Shown: piece after piece, positions 7,930 through 13,492 of the stretch
Layout of the letters: the number at the start of each line of letters is the position of its first letter
Numbering within the stretch: position 1 is the stretch's first letter
Assembly (NCBI GenBank): GCA_016929735.1
Contig: JAFGID010000167.1
Coordinates: forward strand, 1 to 15,670
DNA length: 15,670 nt
Source of the DNA: Ignavibacteriales bacterium
GTDB lineage: Bacteria > Bacteroidota > Ignavibacteria > Ignavibacteriales > Melioribacteraceae
Reading direction: 5' to 3'
Position numbers and translations under genes: made by a program
The notes under the pieces: model-generated
Told to the model about the DNA's origin: nothing
Databases searched by the model: none
Seen by the model: the letters and a program-made list of their open reading frames with translations, nothing else

Positions 7930-9288
7930 ATGATTAATTACTTAAATAGCAATTTCGAAAACTATATCGAAGAATTGAAAGATTTTCTTCGTATTAAAAG
8001 TATTAGTTCTAAAGAAGAACATAAAGATGATATGATTAATTGCGCAAATAATGTTGCTGATAAGATGAGAAATATTGGTCTTGAGAATGTTAATGTATTT
8101 CAAACTGAAGGACATCCGATAGTTTATGGTGATTGGTTACATGCGAAAGGAAAGCCGACAGTTTTAGTCTATGGTCATTACGATGTGCAACCTGTCGACC
8201 CATTAGATTTATGGGACAATCCTCCATTCGACCCGATTATCAAAGATGGAAAAATTTGGGCGCGTGGTGCTAATGATGATAAGGGGCAAATGTTCGGACA
8301 TTTTAAAAGTGTAGAAGCGTTTATGAAAGTAAAAGGGGAACTGCCTGTAAATATAAAATTTTTAATCGAAGGTGAAGAGGAAATAGGCAGTCCAAGTTTA
8401 ACTAAATTTTTGCCTAAAAATAAGGATTTATTAAAAGCAGATTGTGTCTTAATTTCCGATACAAGTATGTTTGCACCTGATACACCAACCATCACTTACG
8501 GCTTGAGAGGTTTGACTTATATGGAGATTGAAGTAACCGGACCGAATAGAGATTTACACTCAGGCAGTTTCGGTGGTGCAGTTGCTAATCCGATAAATGA
8601 ATTAGCAAAAATAATTTCGCAACTTCAAGATAAAAGAGGAAAAATAAAAATCCCCAATTTCTATGATGATGTAGTTAAACTCACAAAAAAAGAAAGGGAT
8701 AATTTTAGGAAGTTAAAATATTCTGACAAACAGCTCGCCCAAGAATTAGGTGTTAAGCAATTACAAGGCGAAGAAGGTTATATCACATTAGAAAGATTAT
8801 GGGCTAGACCGACTTTAGATTGCAATGGAATTGTTGGGGGTTATACGGAAAAAGGTGCAAAGACGGTCCTACCATCAAAAGCAAGTGCGAAAATCAGTAT
8901 GCGACTAGTTCCTAATCAAGACCCGAAAAATATTGCTAAGTTATTCGAAAAATATGTTCGCTCTATTGCACCGAAGAGTATTCAATTAAATGTTAGTGAT
9001 TTGCATGGTGGTTCACCATTATTATCTCCTTTAACAGATAAAGCGGTGATTGCGGCAGCCAAAGCAACCGAAAAAGCATTTGGTAAAAAAACAGTTTACA
9101 CTCGTGAGGGGGGATCTATTCCTATTGTAGTTGAATTTATGAAACAATTAAAAGCAACACCCATACTGATGGGAATGGGGCTTGATACGGATAACATACA
9201 TTCACCTAATGAACATTTTCTATTAAAGAATCTAAAATATGGAATGCTTAGTTCGTTATACTTTTTAGAAGAATATTCAAAAATTTAA
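7930..9288 (+). CDS. M20-family metallopeptidase (dipeptidase / ArgE-DapE-like)
   Basis: Zinc-dependent exopeptidase of the M20 family, 452 residues from the ATG at 7930. The two-metal site is visible: GHYDVQP (His83, catalytic Asp85), GANDDKGQ (bridging Asp116), EGEEEIGS (catalytic Glu150 and ligand Glu151), ISDTSMF (Asp177) and, near the end, NIHSPNEHF (His424). The lid/dimerisation domain lies between about residues 190 and 310, beginning ITYGLRGLTYMEIEVTG with DLHSG. Length and the YGHYDVQPVDPLDLW motif fit the M20 dipeptidase group (carnosinase/CNDP-like) and not DapE or ArgE, which are shorter; the natural substrate is probably a di- or tripeptide. No signal peptide, so cytoplasmic. An in-frame GTG at 7921 would add three residues, but AGGTGA at 7919-7924 favours the ATG. 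It lies 30 bases after the acyl-CoA synthetase stop, likely the same operon. Confidence 0.93.
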   Translation: MINYLNSNFENYIEELKDFLRIKSISSKEEHKDDMINCANNVADKMRNIGLENVNVFQTEGHPIVYGDWLHAKGKPTVLVYGHYDVQPVDPLDLWDNPPFDPIIKDGKIWARGANDDKGQMFGHFKSVEAFMKVKGELPVNIKFLIEGEEEIGSPSLTKFLPKNKDLLKADCVLISDTSMFAPDTPTITYGLRGLTYMEIEVTGPNRDLHSGSFGGAVANPINELAKIISQLQDKRGKIKIPNFYDDVVKLTKKERDNFRKLKYSDKQLAQELGVKQLQGEEGYITLERLWARPTLDCNGIVGGYTEKGAKTVLPSKASAKISMRLVPNQDPKNIAKLFEKYVRSIAPKSIQLNVSDLHGGSPLLSPLTDKAVIAAAKATEKAFGKKTVYTREGGSIPIVVEFMKQLKATPILMGMGLDTDNIHSPNEHFLLKNLKYGMLSSLYFLEEYSKI

Positions 9289-9297
9289 AATTTTTAA

Positions 9298-9358
9298 TCT
9301 TCGTGCCTTTGAGTCTTAGCGGCATTTGTTTAGCCACAAATACACGAAGGCACAAAGG
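9298..9358. repeat. Imperfect inverted repeat of the 'CACGAAGGCACAAAGG' dispersed type
   Basis: Two 26-base arms (9298-9323 and 9333-9358) around a 9-base loop match at 19 of 26 positions when one arm is reverse-complemented. The arms contain TTCGTGCCTTTG and ACGAAGGCACAAAGG. Motifs of this kind (cacgaag/gcacaaagg runs flanking genes) recur between genes in many Bacteroidota-Chlorobiota-group and other environmental genomes; that is from memory. The right arm ends directly in the ribosome binding site of the next gene. As RNA it would form a hairpin between the peptidase and adenosyltransferase genes. Confidence 0.7.
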
Positions 9359-9366
9359 AAATAAAT

Positions 9367-9909
9367 ATGAAAATTTATTCGAAAACAGGTGATGAAGGAA
9401 AAACTTGTCTTGCAAGTGGCAAGAAGGTTTGGAAGAACGATATAAGAGTTGAAGGTTATGGAACTGTCGATGAATTGAATTCCATTTTAGGTCTAGTAAT
9501 TTGTGAAATAAAAGATAAAAGAATAAAAAAGATTCTACTCAAAATTCAGAATGATTTATTTACACTTTGTCTGGATTTGGCATATCCAATTGAAGATGAG
9601 AAGAAGAATAAGAAAGTAAGTCGAGTTACAGACGGAATGATTAACTATATCGAAAATAATATTGATGAATATGAATCTCGCTTACCGAAGTTGGAAACTT
9701 TTATCTTACCGAATGGTTCCAAAGGTGCTAGTTTTTTACATCTTGCAAGAAGCGTATGCAGGAGGGCAGAACGAAAGGTTGTGGCTCTTGCACGTAAAAT
9801 TTCTTTAAATAAAAAATGTATTGTATATTTGAATCGTCTTTCTGATTTTTTATTTGTTCTTTCACGTAATGAAAATTATAAAAGCCACACACCCGAAATT
9901 AAATGGTAA
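9367..9909 (+). CDS. PduO-type cob(I)yrinic acid a,c-diamide adenosyltransferase
   Basis: Transfers the adenosyl group of ATP to cob(I)alamin to make coenzyme B12 (adenosylcobalamin), in the cytoplasm. The protein has 180 residues, the usual length of the trimeric PduO/MMAB helical-bundle family. The N-terminal ATP loop is KTGDEGKTCLASGKKVWKND (residues 6-25), followed by YGTVDELNSILG (31-42); the C-terminal part has VCRRAER (130-136, Arg and Glu that contact ATP/cobalamin) and YLNRLSDFLFVLSR (154-167). Nothing is missing. AAGGAA at 9355-9360, 6 bases before the ATG, is the ribosome binding site and lies at the end of the inverted repeat at 9298-9358. No cobalamin riboswitch is visible upstream. 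The enzyme would serve B12-dependent mutases or diol dehydratases, none of which is in the window. The tmRNA gene begins 7 bases after the stop. Confidence 0.94.
   Translation: MKIYSKTGDEGKTCLASGKKVWKNDIRVEGYGTVDELNSILGLVICEIKDKRIKKILLKIQNDLFTLCLDLAYPIEDEKKNKKVSRVTDGMINYIENNIDEYESRLPKLETFILPNGSKGASFLHLARSVCRRAERKVVALARKISLNKKCIVYLNRLSDFLFVLSRNENYKSHTPEIKW
9854..9882 (+). promoter_or_regulatory. Candidate promoter for tmRNA inside the adenosyltransferase gene
   Basis: TTGTTC (9854-9859) and TATAAA (9877-9882) are separated by 17 bases, a sigma-70-like arrangement that would start transcription near 9889-9891, about 27 bases upstream of the mature tmRNA end. Only 7 bases separate the stop codon from tmRNA, so an own promoter would have to be inside the gene. 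In AT-rich DNA such a match can arise by chance, and this phylum's housekeeping sigma factor may prefer other motifs. Confidence 0.35.
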
Positions 9910-9916
9910 AAGTAAG

Positions 9917-10270
9917 GGGGGTGAAATTGGCTTCGACGGGATTATTTAGTCAATAAATGGCGCACCGTGTTTGTCGAAGACACGTTAAACAGCGGCAAAA
10001 AAAATAACTGATAACTATTCTTATAGTTTAGCTGCTTAATTTTAAGCAGCCGTTCTTTCGACTCTTTCATATCGGGGTTGGAATGAACGTCGTTTAGGTA
10101 TGATAGCTGACTTGAGAGCCTGAGTAAAGAAGGTGAAATTATTTTCAGGTTGGTTGATTTGAAGCGTGTCTACTCGCGTCAAATCAACGAGATTAAAAAA
10201 TAGACTATGTGTGTAGATGTTTGTTGAAGGGTAATTTCGGACGCGGGTTCGACTCCCGCCACCTCCACTA
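9917..10270 (+). ncRNA. ssrA: Transfer-messenger RNA (tmRNA, 10Sa RNA)
   Basis: Rescues stalled ribosomes by acting first as alanyl-tRNA and then as mRNA for a degradation tag, together with SmpB. The 5' end GGGGGUGAAAUUGGCUUCGA is canonical, and GGGGGUG pairs with CACCUCC (10260-10266) to form the acceptor stem (one G-U pair). The T arm GCGGG-TTCGACT-CCCGC lies just before it. The tag frame starts at GCA 9995-9997 and ends at TAA 10037-10039. Supporting helices: CGTGT/ACACG (9966-9970 with 9980-9984), GCTGCTTAA/TTAAGCAGC around the tag stop, CGTTC/GAACG, and a 10-bp hairpin at 10153-10188. It is the one-piece form, about 354 bases. The genome encodes CTA at 10268-10270 where CCA is expected, so CCA is probably added after processing. 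The gene follows the adenosyltransferase by 7 bases. Confidence 0.97.
9995..10039 (+). other. tmRNA tag-peptide reading frame, AKKITDNYSYSLAA
   Basis: Read from the probable resume codon GCA at 9995 to the TAA at 10037-10039, the tag is AKKITDNYSYSLAA, 14 residues. The hydrophobic end SLAA fits the protease-recognition end (usually LAA) of other tags. The stop codon sits inside a hairpin formed by GCTGCTTAA and TTAAGCAGC, as in other tmRNAs. The end of the tag is certain; the exact resume codon is inferred from its alanine codon and position. Confidence 0.8.
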
Positions 10271-10301
10271 TATAATTTTCAAATATCAAATTCCAAATGA
10301 C

Positions 10302-10346
10302 AAATAGATTACATATTTTTAAGATTAAAAAGCAAATCTATTTTTT
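10302..10346 (+). terminator. Probable intrinsic terminator after tmRNA
   Basis: AAATAGATT (10302-10310) pairs with AATCTATTT (10335-10343). A nested inner stem, TTTTTAA and TTAAAAA (10316-10322 and 10325-10331), closes a 2-base loop. A run of six T (10341-10346) follows the outer stem. The stem is AT-rich and therefore weak, but the position about 30 bases after tmRNA and the T run support it. Confidence 0.4.
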
Positions 10347-10457
10347 GCCACGACCTTCAGGTTTATACTACTAAAATGGATTGTATAACTAGAATACGCA
10401 ATGTGCCAAATCTATATTTTGATAATCACTTAAAAAAAAATAAATTATTATTTTTTA

Positions 10458-10488
10458 TTGCACAGATTAAATTTATAATTTAATTTTA
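10458..10488 (+). promoter_or_regulatory. Candidate Bacteroidota-type promoter for dapF
   Basis: TTG at 10458-10460 is followed after 20 bases by TAATTTTA (10481-10488), one base off the Bacteroidota -7 consensus TAnnTTTG with the usual -33 to -7 spacing. The start would fall only a few bases before the ATG at 10497, giving a nearly leaderless transcript; that agrees with the lack of a Shine-Dalgarno motif before dapF. Chance match in AT-rich DNA is a real alternative. The rest of the 226-base spacer after the tmRNA holds only the terminator-like hairpin, AT-only hairpin sequence and a possible repeat fragment at 10348-10362. Confidence 0.3.
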
Positions 10489-10496
10489 TAGTTGTT

Positions 10497-11327
10497 ATGA
10501 AAAAAATTATTTTCACAAAGCTCAATGGTGCCGGAAATGATTTTATTCTTCTTGATGAGAGATTAAATAGTAAATTAGAAATTAAACCTAAAATCATTAA
10601 GAAATTATGTCAACGAAGAACTTCAATTGGTGCCGACGGGGTTTTGGTAATAAGTGCTCTTGCGGGTTATGATTTTGAATTAAAATATTATAATGCTGAT
10701 GGCTACGAAGGCTCGCTGTGTGGTAATGGCTCAAGGTGTGCAATTCATTACGCAAATACATCGGGCAGGCTTAAAGATAATAAGACAAAATTTCTTTGTA
10801 GTGGAGTAGAATATTCGGGTGAAATTATTGGTGATGAATTGGTTAAATTTAATCTGAATAAGCCAAATGAAATTAAACAAAATATTGAAGTTAATATTGA
10901 TAACAAAAAATTTATTTGTGATTTTATTGACAATGGTTCACCACATTTAATTGTTAATTACGATAGATTGAAATTTAATGATGATTTTAATAAATTTTCA
11001 GCCATTGAAGTAGGGAAAAAATTCCGATATGCTGATTATTTCAAACCAAAAGGAACAAATGTAAATTTTGTTAAGTTAGAAGGTGATAAAATTTTACTCC
11101 GAACTTACGAAAGAGGAGTGGAAGACGAGACTTATGCTTGTGGAACAGGTTCTGTTGCTTCTGCTATGATATCATATTTAAAATATAATTTACAACCCCC
11201 CGTAAAAGTGATCACGAAAAACGGGAATGAACTTTTAGTGGATTTTAAATATGTTGGAAATATTTTTTTGGCTGTATCTTTGACAGGTCCAGCAAAAATA
11301 GATTTTGAAGGACAAATAATAATTTAA
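10497..11327 (+). CDS. dapF: Diaminopimelate epimerase
   Basis: Interconverts LL- and meso-diaminopimelate, the last step before lysine and the supply of meso-DAP for peptidoglycan; cytoplasmic and cofactor-independent. Of 276 residues, the start MKKIIFTKLNGAGNDFILLD is diagnostic. The two catalytic cysteines are present: Cys75 in GSLCGNGSRC and Cys215 in YACGTGS. Other conserved parts are GADGVL (46-51), NADG (66-69), DNGSPHLIV (145-153), GTNVNFV (186-192) and YERGVEDET (204-212). Length is normal. No Shine-Dalgarno is seen before the ATG, but the N-terminal motif fixes the start. It is the first gene after tmRNA and is followed 14 bases later by a small ABM-like gene. Other lysine-pathway genes are not in the window. 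Confidence 0.96.
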   Translation: MKKIIFTKLNGAGNDFILLDERLNSKLEIKPKIIKKLCQRRTSIGADGVLVISALAGYDFELKYYNADGYEGSLCGNGSRCAIHYANTSGRLKDNKTKFLCSGVEYSGEIIGDELVKFNLNKPNEIKQNIEVNIDNKKFICDFIDNGSPHLIVNYDRLKFNDDFNKFSAIEVGKKFRYADYFKPKGTNVNFVKLEGDKILLRTYERGVEDETYACGTGSVASAMISYLKYNLQPPVKVITKNGNELLVDFKYVGNIFLAVSLTGPAKIDFEGQIII

Positions 11328-11341
11328 TATAGGAATAACAA

Positions 11342-11638
11342 ATGGGAAAAATTATTTTTTCAGTCAGGTACGAAATTAAACCTGAAAAAAGAAATGAGTA
11401 TTTAGAAACAATTCATGAATTAAAGAATATTGTTTTTGCAGAAGGATTGGAAAGTTATTCGGTCTTTGAAGATAAATCCAAGAATGGATTCTTTGAAGAG
11501 ATTTATATTTTCGATAATGCGGATTCTTACGAAAAATTTGATGATGCAGAAAATGAAAGAGTTGAAATCCTTGTAAATAAACTTTCATCTTATATAAAAG
11601 AAAATTCGACAAAATATTTAACTTTGTCAGAAGTTTAA
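11342..11638 (+). CDS. Small ABM-like (dimeric alpha-beta barrel) protein
   Basis: A protein of 98 residues, complete, soluble, no signal peptide. The pattern IIFSVRYEIKPEKRNEYLE (strand then helix), then YSVFEDKSKNGFFEEIYIF (two strands) and SYEKFDDAENER (helix) is that of the antibiotic-biosynthesis-monooxygenase / ferredoxin-like dimeric barrel fold, with the typical KPxKRxEYL and E-x-Y-x-F elements. No metal or heme ligand that I can name is visible, so an enzymatic role is not claimed; many such small proteins have no known function. AGGAA at 11331-11335 lies 6 bases before the ATG. It sits 14 bases after dapF and 25 bases before the PHP-domain gene, so all three may share a transcript. 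Confidence 0.6.
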   Translation: MGKIIFSVRYEIKPEKRNEYLETIHELKNIVFAEGLESYSVFEDKSKNGFFEEIYIFDNADSYEKFDDAENERVEILVNKLSSYIKENSTKYLTLSEV

Positions 11639-11663
11639 TTTTGTTAACTGCCAAAATTGTTAT

Positions 11664-12713
11664 ATGTACGAGTATATTTCAGCAATACATGTTCACTCCA
11701 AATATTCTGATGGTACAGGAAAGGTAGAAGAAATTGCAAAAATAGCCAGCGATATGGGTATTGATTTAGTATTACTAACTGACCACAATACCCTGAGGGC
11801 AAAAAAAGATGGTTATCAAAAATGGTTTAAAAATACGCTTGTTGTTGTCGGTTGCGAAATAAACGACAAGACAAATAAAAACCATTATCTTGCTTTTGGT
11901 ATTGATAAAACACCTTCTACCCGATTACCTGCAAATAAATATGTTGAGGAAATTAAAAATGCAGGTGGTGTAGGATTTATTGCTCACCCATTTGAAGAGC
12001 GTTCATCAATGAAGGAACACCCCCCCTATCCTTGGACGGATTGGACAACTAAAGAATTTGATGGTATCGAAATTTGGAACCATATGTCTGAATGGATGGA
12101 GGGATTGACTGAAGCGAATAAATTTAACTATTTTATTCATCCCCTCAGGTCAATTAAAGCACCGACGAAAAAAACATTGCGAACATGGGATAAATTAAGT
12201 CTTGAAAGAAAAGTAGTCGGTATTGGAGGTTTGGATGCTCACGCACACAAAGTAAACTTGCTAGGTTTTTTTGAATTTGAACTGTTTCCATATAAAGTAT
12301 TGTTCAAATCAATAAGGACACACATATTTTTGGAGAATAAAATTGAAATTGATAATAATCCTGAAAAAATAAATAAGGCGGTAAATAAAGTTCTTGATGC
12401 TTTGAAAAACGGGAGATGTTTTGTTGCTAATTATTATCACGGTGATGCGAAAGGATTTAGATTCTTTGCTGAAGATGGCAAAAAAATATCGCATATGGGT
12501 GATTCAGTTAAGTTAAGTAGTAAATTGAAACTGCGTGTCCTAGTTCCAAATGTAAGTGCTGATATTTATTTAATTCATAATGGGAAAAAAGTAAGTGAAT
12601 TAAACAACTGCGAAGCTGAATTTCCAATTAAAAAGGAAGGCATTTACAGAATTGAAGTATATTTGGAAAATAATGCTTGGATTTTCTCAAATCATATAAA
12701 AGTAACTTTGTAA
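11664..12713 (+). CDS. PHP-domain metallohydrolase, CehA/McbA-like
   Basis: Predicted cytoplasmic metal-dependent hydrolase, 349 residues. The PHP metal ligands are in place: HVHSKYSDG (His9, His11, Asp16), LLTDHN (Asp40, His41), VGCEIN (Glu65), NHYLAFG (His74), FIAHPF (His108) and GGLDAHAH (Asp191, His193). Residues about 245-349 form a separate beta-rich C-terminal domain ending GIYRIEVYLENNAWIFSNHIKVTL, the arrangement of the CehA/McbA family, whose characterised members hydrolyse carbaryl esters or other phosphoesters/esters; the natural substrate here is unknown. This domain order separates it from PHP phosphatases such as HisK or the PolC/DnaE PHP domain. No Shine-Dalgarno is seen before the ATG; the start is set by the HVHSKYSDG motif beginning at residue 9. 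The next gene follows after 56 bases. Confidence 0.85.
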   Translation: MYEYISAIHVHSKYSDGTGKVEEIAKIASDMGIDLVLLTDHNTLRAKKDGYQKWFKNTLVVVGCEINDKTNKNHYLAFGIDKTPSTRLPANKYVEEIKNAGGVGFIAHPFEERSSMKEHPPYPWTDWTTKEFDGIEIWNHMSEWMEGLTEANKFNYFIHPLRSIKAPTKKTLRTWDKLSLERKVVGIGGLDAHAHKVNLLGFFEFELFPYKVLFKSIRTHIFLENKIEIDNNPEKINKAVNKVLDALKNGRCFVANYYHGDAKGFRFFAEDGKKISHMGDSVKLSSKLKLRVLVPNVSADIYLIHNGKKVSELNNCEAEFPIKKEGIYRIEVYLENNAWIFSNHIKVTL

Positions 12714-12758
12714 AAAGTATTAATTTGTTTATTTTTCAAGCCCAAATTATCTATTTTT

Positions 12759-12763
12759 AGGAG
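12759..12763 (+). promoter_or_regulatory. Ribosome binding site supporting a TTG start
   Basis: AGGAG lies 6 bases before the TTG at 12770-12772. There is no ATG nearby in frame before the basic N-terminal stretch, so this site decides for the TTG start. Confidence 0.7.
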
Positions 12764-12769
12764 AAAAAC

Positions 12770-13456
12770 TTGTTAACGAAGAAAAAGAAACTAACACGTA
12801 AAGAGATTAAAGAAGATCCTTTAATTAAATCAGTAAGTAAGGTGAAATCATTTTACGAAGAAAATCAGACCAAAATTTTTATTGCGTTGGGTGTTGTAGC
12901 GGCTATTGTTTTTATTGTTTTTATATATCTTGGTGGTGTAAAAGAAAATAATATGAAAGCAGCTACAGAACTTGGAAAGATAATGAATTTATATGACCAA
13001 GGAAATTATCAGGATGCTATCGAAGGCATTCCTGGAACAGATTTAATAGGATTGAAAAAAATTGTTGATGAGTATGGTAGTACCGAAAACGGTGAGGTAG
13101 CAAAAATATATTTAGCAAATAGTTATACTTTCATTGGTGAGGTTGATAAAGCGTTGGAATATTATCTTGATTATTCAGGTTCGAATCCACTATTTGAAGC
13201 CACCGCTATGGCTGGTGCTGCTGGTTGCTATGAAAATAAGAATGAGTTTAAGAAAGCTGCAGATTTATTTTTAGAAGCAGCTAATTTATCTGAAGGAAAT
13301 CCGCTTAATTCTGAATATCTATTTTATGCAGCGATAAATTATATTGAAGTTAAAGAAAATGAAAAAGCAAACGAATTGCTTGAAAAAATAAAAAAAGATT
13401 ATCCAAACAGTTATTATCTTAGTCAGGTAAACAAATATTTAACAATAGTAAATTAA
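12770..13456 (+). CDS. Membrane-anchored tetratricopeptide-repeat protein (YfgM-like layout)
   Basis: A protein of 228 residues with a strongly basic cytoplasmic N-terminus (LTKKKKLTRKEIKEDPLIKS), one membrane helix at about 36-56 (FIALGVVAAIVFIVFIYLGG) and an extracytoplasmic C-terminal part of helical pairs that read as TPR units: NYQDAIEGI, NGEVAKIYLANSYTFIGEVDKALEYY, FEATAMAGAAGCYENKNEFKKAADLFLEAA and EYLFYAAINYIEVKENEKANELLEKIKKDYP. This layout is that of the YfgM/Tetratricopeptide-2 family, a SecYEG-associated periplasmic chaperone in E. coli; whether it does that here is inference. The TTG start is supported by AGGAG at 12759-12763. It lies 56 bases after the PHP gene and 36 before the secreted seven-repeat protein, which makes an envelope or export role plausible. 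Confidence 0.75.
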   Translation: MLTKKKKLTRKEIKEDPLIKSVSKVKSFYEENQTKIFIALGVVAAIVFIVFIYLGGVKENNMKAATELGKIMNLYDQGNYQDAIEGIPGTDLIGLKKIVDEYGSTENGEVAKIYLANSYTFIGEVDKALEYYLDYSGSNPLFEATAMAGAAGCYENKNEFKKAADLFLEAANLSEGNPLNSEYLFYAAINYIEVKENEKANELLEKIKKDYPNSYYLSQVNKYLTIVN

Positions 13457-13492
13457 AAAATTAGTTTATTTAACAAACAAAGGAGGTTTCTT

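Noticed and set aside
8178..8495. Minus-strand open frame of 105 residues
   Set aside because: Lies wholly inside the M20 peptidase gene over its metal-binding motifs; low-complexity antisense translation without recognisable domain.
9289..9366. Cobalamin riboswitch before the adenosyltransferase gene
   Set aside because: The spacer is only 78 bases and is filled by the inverted repeat; no B12-box-like sequence is seen and a cobalamin riboswitch needs far more length.
10230..10270. A separate tRNA gene suggested by the T-arm-like sequence
   Set aside because: It is the 3' tRNA-like half of tmRNA; its acceptor strand pairs with 9917-9923.
10436..10455. Hairpin AAAAATAA/TTATTTTT as terminator upstream of dapF
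   Set aside because: Made of A and T only, expected by chance in this composition, and just upstream of the candidate promoter.
11376..11654. Minus-strand open frame of 92 residues
   Set aside because: Antisense to the ABM-like gene, which has a ribosome binding site and a coherent fold pattern; the antisense product looks like none.
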